Below are positions 1 to 5,952 of a stretch of DNA of 5,952 nt, one piece after another. The translations under genes and the position numbers were made by a program. Under the pieces are notes generated by a model. It saw only the letters and a list, made by a program, of their open reading frames with translations. It did no database searches and was not told the DNA's origin. Positions within the stretch are counted from its first letter, which is position 1; the number at the start of each line of letters is the position of its first letter. Origin of the DNA: Chthoniobacteraceae bacterium (GTDB taxonomy: Bacteria; Verrucomicrobiota; Verrucomicrobiia; Chthoniobacterales; Chthoniobacteraceae); NCBI GenBank assembly GCA_947478975.1, contig CANJYI010000186.1:1-5952 (forward strand). Direction: 5' to 3'.

Positions 1-1047
1 CGGCTCAAAATAGGAGTGCAGGCCGATTTGCGTGTGGTGACGCCCGAGGAGTTTCCGAGCGCGCTGAATTATTTTACAGGTTCGAAGGAGCACAATATCG
101 CACTGCGGTCCCGCGCGCTGGCCAGGGGGTGGACGCTGAATGAATACCGGTTGGGGCCGGATGAAAAGGCGCGCCAGACACCAGCCCCTGTTCCCCCCAT
201 CCACACTGAGGCCGATATTTATCGGGCCCTGGGGCTCGACTACATCGAGCCGGAACTGCGCGAAGACAGGGGGGAAATCGCTGCGGCGGAGTCCCACACA
301 CTGCCCCGCCTCATTGAGCTTCAAAACCTGCGCGGCACCTTTCATAACCATACGACGGCAAGCGACGGCCGTTCCACTCTTGAGGAGATGGCCGAGGCAG
401 CGATGGATCTCGGCCTCCAATACTTGGGCATCTCCGACCACTCGGTGTCGTCCTTTCAGGCGCACGGCCTTGATGCGCTGAGGCTCTTGGAGCAAGTCGC
501 CCGCATCCGGGAGCTCAACGAGGAATTTGCTCCGGACTTCCGACTTTTCGCCGGTGTGGAGTGCGACATTCTGAAGGATGGCTCGCTCGACTATCCCGAC
601 GAAGTCCTCGCCCAGTTGGACTATGTGGTCGCCTCGGTGCATGCTTCCTTCACGCAACCGCAGGCGGAAATGACCGCCCGGATCATCAAGGCGATCTCGA
701 GCCCCTATGTTACCATGCTCGGCCACATGACCGGCCGCCTTCTCCTCTCTCGTGAGGCGTACGCGCTCGATATCCCGGCCATCATCGAAGCGGCCGCTGC
801 CACAGGAACGATCATCGAGCTCAACGCCAATCCCCGGCGCCTCGATATGGACTGGCGGTGGTGGCCACTGGCCAAGCAAAAGGGGGTGCGCTGCTCGATC
901 AATCCGGATGCCCACCACACTGACCAGCTCCAGTATCTATGGAACGGCATTGGCATCGCCCGGAAGGGGTGGCTGACTCCCGGTGATGTGGTCAACACGC
1001 TGCCCCTTGGAAAAATCGAGTCTGTGCTCGCTGCAAAACGGAGCTGA
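1..1047 (+). CDS. polX: DNA polymerase X family protein with C-terminal PHP domain (5' truncated by window edge)
   Basis: This is the 3' part of a bacterial PolX gene, a gap-filling repair polymerase fused to a PHP metallo-nuclease (3'-5' exonuclease or phosphoesterase in characterised homologues). The frame is open to base 1. The GTG at 16 is probably internal, because RLKIGVQADLRVV across it matches the PolX palm strand; its Asp (codon 25-27) aligns with the third catalytic Asp of pol beta. Counting from that GTG, YFTGSKEHN (19-27) and LNEYRL (41-46) are the thumb. The PHP domain spans about 100-330 with all expected ligands: H110 and H112 (FHNHTTASDG), D117, H142 (ISDHS), E182 (GVECD), H209 (VHASF), H237 (GHMTGRL), D298 and H300 (NPDAHH). 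About 348 residues of a usual 570 or so are present; the helix-hairpin-helix region and most of the palm lie off the window. The C-terminus looks complete. The gene converges on khpA, 124 bp away. Confidence 0.93.
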   Translation, partial: RLKIGVQADLRVVTPEEFPSALNYFTGSKEHNIALRSRALARGWTLNEYRLGPDEKARQTPAPVPPIHTEADIYRALGLDYIEPELREDRGEIAAAESHTLPRLIELQNLRGTFHNHTTASDGRSTLEEMAEAAMDLGLQYLGISDHSVSSFQAHGLDALRLLEQVARIRELNEEFAPDFRLFAGVECDILKDGSLDYPDEVLAQLDYVVASVHASFTQPQAEMTARIIKAISSPYVTMLGHMTGRLLLSREAYALDIPAIIEAAAATGTIIELNANPRRLDMDWRWWPLAKQKGVRCSINPDAHHTDQLQYLWNGIGIARKGWLTPGDVVNTLPLGKIESVLAAKRS

Positions 1048-1058
1048 GCGGCATTTTT
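1030..1058 (+). terminator. Weak candidate terminator at the end of polX
   Basis: A 5-bp stem (gctgc at 1030-1034 with gcggc at 1048-1052, one G-U pair, 13-base loop) spans the polX stop codon and is followed by a run of five T at 1054-1058. Position and T-run fit a rho-independent terminator on the plus strand, but the stem is short and the loop large. Termination by Rho or by convergent transcription is equally possible. Confidence 0.3.
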
Positions 1059-1146
1059 CGTACCGCCACGGGGGTGGATGGGGTGAGCTTGACGCGGTCT
1101 TTTCGACCAAAAGCGGCGGTTCCCCTGCGCGTGGGCGGGAAACCCA

Positions 1147-1175
1147 ACGAAAACCAACTTAGGTGGTGCGCCTAA
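1147..1175 (-). terminator. Weak candidate terminator at the khpA stop
   Basis: Read on the minus strand, TTAGG (1175-1171) pairs with CCTAA (1163-1159) around a short loop, overlapping the khpA stop codon. A GT-rich stretch with one TTTT follows (GTTGGTTTTCG). A second imperfect hairpin lies beyond it (arms 1137-1144 and 1119-1125) with a TTTT at 1109-1112. Neither is strong, and one of them may end the khpA transcript. Nothing else recognisable is seen in 1048-1171. Confidence 0.25.
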
Positions 1176-1438
1176 ACGGCGGCGGGCCGTGGAGGCTGCT
1201 GCGGGCGGTCTTCGAGAAGCTCGATTTCAACCTGTTCGCCGTACTTCGCTGCTGCTGCTGCTGCGAGGCTCCGGATGGCGTCTATCGTTTGGCCTTGTTT
1301 GCCCACGACTTTTCCCATGTCCCCCGGACCGACTCGGATCTCGAAGAGCGCGTGGCCGTTTTTCTGGGAGCGCACCACTGCGACTGCAGCCGGGTTGTCC
1401 ACCAAGTTTTTGAGCACGTATTCCAGGAAGGTTTGCAT
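1172..1438 (-). CDS. khpA: KhpA-type KH-domain RNA-binding protein (YlqC family)
   Basis: This encodes an 88-residue cytoplasmic protein consisting of one KH domain, the size typical of the KhpA/YlqC family. Family members bind RNA, partner with KhpB in Gram-positives and influence translation or cell-envelope genes; the role here is inferred from the family. The start MQTFLEYVLKNLVDNP matches the usual family N-terminus. The KH loop GKQG (46-49) lies in GKVVGKQGQTIDAIRSL, followed by a helix with six consecutive alanines (59-64) and the strand EQVEIELLED. A short Pro-rich tail ends the protein. An in-frame ATG at 1480 would add 14 residues, but it lies inside the stem of a terminator-like hairpin and the extra residues do not resemble the family, so the start at 1438 is preferred. 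No Shine-Dalgarno sequence precedes either start. It is the third gene after ffh and rpsP, and the usual rimM-trmD do not follow. Confidence 0.92.
   Translation of the reverse strand: MQTFLEYVLKNLVDNPAAVAVVRSQKNGHALFEIRVGPGDMGKVVGKQGQTIDAIRSLAAAAAAKYGEQVEIELLEDRPQQPPRPAAV
1248..1265 (-). repeat. (GCA)n trinucleotide run inside khpA
   Basis: Five perfect gct units followed by gcg on the plus strand read as consecutive GCA alanine codons in khpA, giving the AAAAAA run after the KH GxxG loop. The run is short, and slippage would change the protein by whole alanines without a frameshift. Confidence 0.7.
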
Positions 1439-1458
1439 GGCGGGAGAGAGGAATTGCT

Positions 1459-1500
1459 TAAAACAAAAGAACGGTCGCATTACGAGTGTAATGCGACCGT
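1459..1500 (-). terminator. Strong rho-independent terminator or attenuator between rpsP and khpA
   Basis: A perfect 13-bp inverted repeat (acggtcgcattac at 1471-1483 and its exact complement at 1488-1500) encloses the 4-base loop gagt. On the minus strand the stem is followed at once by TCTTTTGTTTT (1470-1460), a U-rich tail typical of intrinsic termination. On the plus strand the following bases are not T-rich, so the element acts on minus-strand transcription, that is on RNA from ffh-rpsP. The tail ends about 20 bases before the khpA ATG at 1438. khpA expression would therefore need readthrough, antitermination or an unusual promoter, and the element may act as an attenuator. The rest of 1501-1630 shows nothing I recognise. 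Confidence 0.82.
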
Positions 1501-1630
1501 CAAAATGATTGCCGGATTTCCCAGATCAAGCCCTTTTGCTGTAAAAAGATGCAGCAGAGCGAGCGGTCGGGGAACGACTTTTCAAACAGGCACTGGGCTC
1601 TTTTTGCGGAGCGCCAAGCCGGAATGCGGA

Positions 1631-1906
1631 CTAGGCGGAAGCCGTCTGGAGCTCCGCAGTTTTCGCGGCATGGCGAAGGTTGCGGATGATGCTTGCGACG
1701 GTTTCTGAAGGTTGTGCGCCGTTGCTGACCCAGTAATCGACGCGAGCCAGATCAAGCTTGGCGTTTTGGCCAGCCTTCTTGGGGTCGTAGTTGCCGATGA
1801 TCTCGATGAACTTACCATCCCGCGGGCTGCGGGAGTCGGCGACAACGATCTTGTAGTAGGGGCTGTTGGTGGTGCCTTCGCGGCGGAGACGGATGGAGAC
1901 TGACAT
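1631..1906 (-). CDS. rpsP: 30S ribosomal protein bS16
   Basis: This is a 91-residue ribosomal protein of the normal bS16 size. It is a primary-assembly protein of the 30S subunit body that binds 16S rRNA. The N-terminus MSVSIRLRREGTTNSPYYKI followed by VVADSRSPRDGKFIEIIGNY is diagnostic. The region DYWVSNGAQPSETVASIIRN (57-76) is the conserved C-terminal part, and a short Ala/Thr-rich tail ends the protein. The start is fixed by family alignment: ATG at 1906. The leader reads CCGCACTATTT before the ATG and has no Shine-Dalgarno motif. The gene lies 72 bp downstream of ffh on the same strand, the common ffh-rpsP order, so co-transcription is likely. The strong hairpin at 1459-1500 would end most rpsP transcripts. 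No truncation or frameshift is seen. Confidence 0.97.
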   Translation of the reverse strand: MSVSIRLRREGTTNSPYYKIVVADSRSPRDGKFIEIIGNYDPKKAGQNAKLDLARVDYWVSNGAQPSETVASIIRNLRHAAKTAELQTASA

Positions 1907-1978
1907 AAATAGTGCGGTATGAAAGGTAAAGGAACGGACTGGAAAGGGGAAGCTAAGTTGGGTGCGGACTGCGAAAAA

Positions 1979-3301
1979 CTAGCGGAGTTTTGGACGCTGT
2001 CCCTTGGCGAACATCTTCTTAAACTGCCCCATATTTTTCATCATCTTGCGCATCGCCCCAAAGCGGTGCACCAGATCATTCACATCCGTTACTGAAGCGC
2101 CGCTCCCACGTGCAATCCGCTGGCGACGGCGCGAGTTGAGAAGGTCCGGGTTGCCCCGCTCCTCGAGCGTCATCGAGAGCACTATTGCCTCAGTTCGCTT
2201 GAGCTGCTTTTCATCAACGGAAAAGTCCTTCAACTTATCCATCCCAGGCAGCATCGCAAGGATATTTTCGAGGGGGCCCAGCCGACGCATCATTTTGAAC
2301 TGTTCCAGAAAGTCGTTGAAGTCGAATTCCGCGCGCCGGATCCGATCCTCCATCCGCTTGGCGTCCTCCTCCGAAATCGCATCCGCCGCCCGCTCCACAA
2401 GGCTGACGATGTCGCCCATGCCCAGAATCCGCCCGGCCAATCGGTCGGGATGGAACGGTTCGAACTGGTCGAGCTTTTCGCCCACACCCGCGAACTTGAT
2501 CGGCTGCTGGGTGACTTCCCTCATTGAAAGCGCAGCACCGCCTCTGGCATCCCCGTCCAGTTTGGTGAGAATGATGCCGGTGATGTTCAGGACTTCGTGG
2601 AAGCGCTTGGCCACGCTTACGGCCTGCTGGCCCGTCGCCGCGTCCACCACCAACAAGGTCTCCTGCGGTTGCAGCCACTCCTTTACCCGCCGCACTTCCT
2701 CGAGAAGTGCCTCGTCGACTTCCTGTCTCCCAGCGGTGTCGTAAATTTGGACGTTGCCCGCTTGGGTCGTTGCCCACTCTGCCGCCTGCTGCGCCACCTT
2801 GAGGACGTCTTGTTCGCCCGGTTGCGGGCGGAAGACGGGGACTTTGATTTGCATTCCCAAGGTCGCCAGCTGTTCGATCGCCGCGGGCCGGTACAAGTCG
2901 CAGGCCATGAGCAGGGGATGACGGCCCTGTTTTTTGAGCCAGTTGGCGAGCTTGGCGCTGGAGGTGGTTTTCCCTGCGCCGTTGAGTCCCACGATCAAAA
3001 TGCGTCCTGGGGCCTCGAGGTTGAGCGGGGATTCGTTCCCTCCAAGGAGGGCGGTTAGCTCATCGTGGAAGATTTTGACGATCTGCTGGCCCGGGGTGAC
3101 GGAGCGGAGGACGTCCTCTCCCAGAGCCTTTTCGCGGACGCGCGCGATGAAGTTTTTGGCGACGCTGAACTCCACGTCCGCCTCAAGCAGAGCCATGCGG
3201 ACTTCGCGCATGGCTTCCTGCACATTGGCCTCGGTGATTCTTCCCTGCCCGCGCAGGTTTTTGAACACGTCTTGGAGTTTGTTGGAGAGCAGCGAAAACA
3301 T
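1979..3301 (-). CDS. ffh: Signal recognition particle protein Ffh (SRP54)
   Basis: This is the 440-residue SRP GTPase, close to the usual 430-460. It binds 4.5S/SRP RNA and signal sequences at the ribosome and pairs with FtsY at the membrane for co-translational insertion. Order of domains: N bundle (about 1-90); G domain with G1 GLNGAGKT (105-112), G2 DLYRPAA (135-141), G3 DTAGR (188-192), G4 TKLDGDARGG (246-255) and GVGEKLDQFEPFHPDRLAGRI (272-291); and a Met-rich M domain (about 310-435) with the RNA-binding signature SRRRQRIARGSG (390-401) and MRKMMKNMGQFKKMF (417-431). G1 has Asn107 where Ffh normally has Gln, an FtsY-like choice, and G3 is followed by Gln rather than Leu; all other motifs are standard. 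The ATG at 3301 gives the typical start MFSLLSNKLQDVFKNLRG, without a Shine-Dalgarno. The rhamnosidase stop lies 130 bp upstream; rpsP follows after 72 bp. Confidence 0.97.
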   Translation of the reverse strand: MFSLLSNKLQDVFKNLRGQGRITEANVQEAMREVRMALLEADVEFSVAKNFIARVREKALGEDVLRSVTPGQQIVKIFHDELTALLGGNESPLNLEAPGRILIVGLNGAGKTTSSAKLANWLKKQGRHPLLMACDLYRPAAIEQLATLGMQIKVPVFRPQPGEQDVLKVAQQAAEWATTQAGNVQIYDTAGRQEVDEALLEEVRRVKEWLQPQETLLVVDAATGQQAVSVAKRFHEVLNITGIILTKLDGDARGGAALSMREVTQQPIKFAGVGEKLDQFEPFHPDRLAGRILGMGDIVSLVERAADAISEEDAKRMEDRIRRAEFDFNDFLEQFKMMRRLGPLENILAMLPGMDKLKDFSVDEKQLKRTEAIVLSMTLEERGNPDLLNSRRRQRIARGSGASVTDVNDLVHRFGAMRKMMKNMGQFKKMFAKGQRPKLR

Positions 3302-3337
3302 TTGTGGAATGCAGGGTAATCCAGCGGCGGCACGCGT

Positions 3338-3357
3338 CCAGCCTAGGGTTGGGCTGG
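3338..3357. repeat. 6-bp inverted repeat upstream of ffh
   Basis: ccagcc (3338-3343) and ggctgg (3352-3357) form a perfect 6-bp stem with an 8-base loop. It lies about 37 bp before the ffh start and would be in the ffh 5' leader or at the end of the rhamnosidase transcript. No T-run follows on the minus strand, so it is not a classical terminator. It may be chance in GC-rich DNA. Confidence 0.4.
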
Positions 3358-3384
3358 CTGCTGCGGGGGGATTAACGCTCCCAA

Positions 3385-3409
3385 GGCCGGTTCATGCATG
3401 AGGGCGGCC
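3385..3409. repeat. Nested palindrome in the rhamnosidase-ffh gap
   Basis: The 10-bp perfect palindrome tcatgcatga (3392-3401) sits between ggccg (3385-3389) and its complement cggcc (3405-3409), giving an imperfect 25-base dyad. It lies 23 bp past the rhamnosidase stop and 84 bp before ffh. There is no T-tract, so an operator-like site or a Rho-type 3'-end structure are both possible. No convincing sigma-70 promoter was found in the 3302-3431 gap. Confidence 0.4.
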
Positions 3410-3431
3410 GGGAACACGGGCATAAGAAATA

Positions 3432-5952
3432 TCATTCCGCAAACTGCGAGATGATCTCGTAACTGCCGGGCTCCAGAGTGCACACCGCCAGGCCCTCTTC
3501 AAAACGGAGAAAGCGGACACCCACCGCCCCTTCGAGCGGCTTGCCGTTGACGCTCACCGTCTCGGTTGGTCGTGAGGGCAGGTACAGGGTTGCGGTGGTG
3601 TTCGGGGGAATGTCCGCATGGTACTCAAACTTCCGGTCGTGGACGCTCCAGGCGGTTTTGATCAGCCCCGAGGGCGAAGCATAGGAGGCTTTGACCCAGT
3701 TAAGGGGCGATTGGGAGCCGTTTGCCTGCGCGAGTGAGCCGATGGGTTTGAGCAAGATCTTCCGGTACCCCGGCCCGTCTGTGTCGATCCCGGCTAGCGA
3801 CTGGAACATCCACTGGACCACCGCCCCGAAGGAATAGTGGCTGAAGGAATTCATTGCCGCGTTGTTGGCGCCGCCGAAGGCGTTCTCCTTGGTGTAGCTG
3901 TCCCAGCGTTCCCACACGGAGGTGGCGCCGTTGACTACGGGGTAGCCCCAGGAGGGAAACTCGCGGCTCTGGAAAAGGCGCATGGCCAGGGCCTGCTTTC
4001 CATTCGCAGTCAGGGCCGGCAGGAGCGATTTGGTGCCGAGAAAGCCTGTCGCCATCCGGTTCCCGTTTCCCTCGATCAGCTTGACGAGTTGCCTGGTGAC
4101 GGCGGCGCGGCCTGTTGCGGGTAGCAGATCGAATTGCAGCGCCAGAACGCAGGCCGTCTGGGAGGCCTCCTTGAGCGTGCCGTCCTTTTGCACGTATTTC
4201 TCCACAAAGGCCCGTTTTACGTTTTCCGCGATTTCGCGGTATTGCAGAGTCGCGCTGTCCCGTTGGATGGCCCCGGCCATCTCAGACATTAGTTGTGCGG
4301 AGTGGGCGTAGTAGGCCGCGTCAATGAGTTCGATCGGCGTGGGGTCCTTCAGGTTGAGCCAGTCGCCCCAGGCGTTGCCGATGGAAACGCCCTGAAACGA
4401 AGGGCTGGCGGCCTGCCGGAAGGAGAGAAAGCGCACCATCGAGTCCCAGTGTCGTTCAATCAGGCGGGTGTCGCCGTACACCTTCCAGATGGTGTGGGGG
4501 CAGATGATGCCGGCGTCGGTCCAGGCGGTCCCAAAGGTTTTGCCGGCCTCCCCGTGACCCATCGGGTAGGGGGCGTAGTCGGGATAGGCGCCAAAGGAGC
4601 GCTGGCTTTCTTCGACGTCATCGAGCCACTTGGTGAAAAAGGCGGCGACATCGGCGTTGTAGGTGGCCGAGCGCACATAGATTTGGGCGTCGCCCATCCA
4701 GCCGAGGCGTTCGTCGCGCTGGGGGCAGTCCGTGGGGATCTCCAGAAAGTTGGAACGCTGGGTCCGCACAATGTTGGCGAAGAGCTGGTTCACCACAGGA
4801 TCCGAGCACTCAAAGCTGCTGGTCATGGGCGTGGCGGACTGGAGCACCAGGCCGCGCAGCGTCTCCTCGGTGGGCTTTTCCGAAAGGCCCGTGACTTCGC
4901 AATACTGGAAGCCGTGGTAGGTAAACCGGGGACTCCATTGCTCGCCTTCAGGGGCGCCCTTGAGCGTGTAAAAATCCGTGGCGCGTGCCTTTCGGAGGTT
5001 TTCCGTCATGAGCCTGCCGTCAGGATGGAGCATTTCACCGTACCGGAGCTGGACTTTGGTGCCGGCGGGTCCCTTCACCTTGAGGCGCACCACACCGGCA
5101 AAGTTGGTGCCAAAATCAAAGAGGTAAGTGCCCGGGGCTGGTTCGGTGATTTTTTTGACGGGCAGCTCCTCGGTCACCTGCACCGGTTGGGCGGGGTAGG
5201 CTTGGAGCTTGGCCGGCGCGCGGAAACCCAGTTCGACTTCGCGCTCTCCGCAGTTGTCGAAGAAGGGGGCCTTTACGCTGCCGTTGGCTTCCGCGGGGAT
5301 GGCGTTTGACCAGCGGGCGGCGTCAAAGCCCGAGGTGTCCCAACCGGCAAGTTCACGCCGGGCGTCGTAGGCCTCGCCCATGAGCAGGTCGGCTTCACGC
5401 AGGGGGCCCTCTTGGGTGACCTTCCAGTTTTTGCCGGTGCCGATTGTCTTTTTGGTGCCGTCCTCAAATTCGACCTGAATCTGCGCCAGCAGCGCAGGCG
5501 TCTTACCGTACATGGAGCGCCCCACTTTGTGCGGCCCGTACCCGACGAGCAGCCCATAGCCGACGTAGCCAGAATACCAGCCCTCCGCGAGAACCGCGCC
5601 AAAGGCGTTCGGCCCGGGCTTGAGTAGGGAAGTTACGTCCAGAGCGCGGTAGTAGGCGCGCTTGCTGTAGTCCGACCAGCCGGGAAGAAAGGATGACTCC
5701 GAGGCGCGTTTCCCGTTGAGGTGTAGCTCTGCCAACCCCAGCGCACTGACGTACGCGGTGGCGCGCCGGATCGGCTTGGCGATTTCAAATTCGGTCCGGA
5801 AATAGTGCGCCGGAGGCAGATAAAGAGAGTCGCGGTCCTTGTGGAGCTGGGACTCGTCTTTTGCTGAAATCCAGGCGCCCACCCAGTTTTCGGGCGCATT
5901 CAAACCCGCCCTCCAGGTGGCCGCCTCGCTCCAAGGGGACTCCTCCCCTTGC
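3432..5952 (-). CDS. GH78 alpha-L-rhamnosidase (5' truncated by window edge)
   Basis: The enzyme hydrolyses terminal alpha-L-rhamnose from plant or algal glycans and glycosides by an inverting mechanism. The frame stays open to the right edge: the residues before the TTG at 5903 read SPWSEAATWRAG, a normal GH78 N-terminal stretch, so the TTG is internal and the true start lies outside. Counted from that TTG (823 residues), NWVGAWISA (6-14) is followed by the N-terminal beta domains (about 35-230, with HLNGKRASESSFLPGWSDYSKR at 61-82) and the linker beta domain (about 250-350, YLFDFGTNFAGVVRL at 260-274). The (alpha/alpha)6 catalytic domain (about 355-705) comes next, then a C-terminal beta-sandwich (about 710-815). 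DCPQRDERLGWMGD (392-405) carries the expected general acid E398, and GATSVWERW (659-667) the expected base E665. All catalytic residues are intact. A signal peptide cannot be judged. Its substrate and regulation are unknown; the only same-strand neighbour is ffh, 130 bp downstream. Confidence 0.94.
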   Translation of the reverse strand, partial: QGEESPWSEAATWRAGLNAPENWVGAWISAKDESQLHKDRDSLYLPPAHYFRTEFEIAKPIRRATAYVSALGLAELHLNGKRASESSFLPGWSDYSKRAYYRALDVTSLLKPGPNAFGAVLAEGWYSGYVGYGLLVGYGPHKVGRSMYGKTPALLAQIQVEFEDGTKKTIGTGKNWKVTQEGPLREADLLMGEAYDARRELAGWDTSGFDAARWSNAIPAEANGSVKAPFFDNCGEREVELGFRAPAKLQAYPAQPVQVTEELPVKKITEPAPGTYLFDFGTNFAGVVRLKVKGPAGTKVQLRYGEMLHPDGRLMTENLRKARATDFYTLKGAPEGEQWSPRFTYHGFQYCEVTGLSEKPTEETLRGLVLQSATPMTSSFECSDPVVNQLFANIVRTQRSNFLEIPTDCPQRDERLGWMGDAQIYVRSATYNADVAAFFTKWLDDVEESQRSFGAYPDYAPYPMGHGEAGKTFGTAWTDAGIICPHTIWKVYGDTRLIERHWDSMVRFLSFRQAASPSFQGVSIGNAWGDWLNLKDPTPIELIDAAYYAHSAQLMSEMAGAIQRDSATLQYREIAENVKRAFVEKYVQKDGTLKEASQTACVLALQFDLLPATGRAAVTRQLVKLIEGNGNRMATGFLGTKSLLPALTANGKQALAMRLFQSREFPSWGYPVVNGATSVWERWDSYTKENAFGGANNAAMNSFSHYSFGAVVQWMFQSLAGIDTDGPGYRKILLKPIGSLAQANGSQSPLNWVKASYASPSGLIKTAWSVHDRKFEYHADIPPNTTATLYLPSRPTETVSVNGKPLEGAVGVRFLRFEEGLAVCTLEPGSYEIISQFAE

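Noticed and set aside
16..18. GTG at 16 as the start of a stand-alone PHP protein
   Set aside because: The frame is open to base 1 and the residues before the GTG continue the PolX palm strand, so the gene enters from outside the window.
1471..1500. The 13-bp inverted repeat as a bidirectional terminator, an attachment site or a transposon end
   Set aside because: Only the minus-strand side has a T-rich tail, no second copy occurs in the window, and no transposase or integrase gene is present.
1439..1630. SRP RNA (4.5S, ffs) gene near ffh
   Set aside because: I looked for the conserved SRP RNA tetraloop region in the gaps around ffh and rpsP and found no match.
1163..1708. 181-codon open frame on the plus strand
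   Set aside because: It lies antisense to khpA and the end of rpsP, runs straight through the terminator hairpin, and its translation resembles no family; it is a shadow of GC-rich coding DNA.
2004..2744. 246-codon open frame on the plus strand
   Set aside because: It is antisense to ffh, with a Ser/Arg-rich translation typical of a reverse frame.
4293..5309. 338-codon open frame on the plus strand
   Set aside because: It is fully antisense to the conserved GH78 gene, has a Gly/Val/Ala-rich composition typical of mirror frames and no recognisable motifs.
5901..5903. TTG at 5903 as the rhamnosidase start
   Set aside because: The same frame continues to the window edge with typical GH78 residues (SPWSEAATWRAG), so the real start lies beyond the window.
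1..5952. A novel defence, mobile or other multigene system
   Set aside because: All long coding regions belong to well-known families, there are no CRISPR-like repeats, integrases, toxin-antitoxin pairs or unexplained genes, and all gaps are shorter than 200 bp.

Overview
The window looks like an ordinary chromosomal segment of a moderately GC-rich bacterium. It has four coding regions that run in one direction on the minus strand and one on the plus strand that converges on them. The S16, Ffh and PolX sequences, together with a large GH78 alpha-L-rhamnosidase beside housekeeping genes, would fit Verrucomicrobiota (perhaps Opitutae). This is an impression from sequence style, not a phylogenetic result. 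The genome is plainly bacterial: bacterial SRP54/Ffh, bS16 and a PolX-PHP fusion.

Layout. Bases 1-1047 (+) hold the 3' part of a PolX-type DNA polymerase gene, running in from the left edge: the end of the palm, the thumb and a complete PHP nuclease domain with all nine metal ligands. Bases 1048-1171 are a short convergent intergenic region with only weak hairpins. On the minus strand, read from right to left, come the GH78 alpha-L-rhamnosidase (3432-5952, running off the right edge), a 130-bp gap with two palindromes, ffh (3301-1979), a 72-bp gap, rpsP (1906-1631), a 192-bp gap and khpA (1438-1172).

How the genes work together. ffh, rpsP and khpA form a shortened version of the widespread ffh-rpsP-khpA-rimM-trmD-rplS translation and secretion cluster. 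Ffh is the SRP GTPase that delivers nascent membrane proteins, bS16 is a 30S assembly protein and KhpA is a small KH-domain RNA binder. rimM, trmD and rplS do not follow khpA here; the convergent polX gene lies there instead. The rhamnosidase is a catabolic glycan enzyme with no evident link to the cluster beyond sharing its strand. PolX is a DNA repair polymerase/exonuclease.

The most notable non-coding signal is a perfect 13-bp stem with a 4-base loop and a U-rich tail on the minus strand (about 1459-1500). It lies between rpsP and khpA and ends about 20 bases before the khpA start, so it looks like an intra-operon terminator or attenuator. I see no convincing mobile element, CRISPR array, tRNA, rRNA or defence system, and no sign of an unknown multigene system. 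The points of interest are regulatory layout and a few unusual residues in Ffh.
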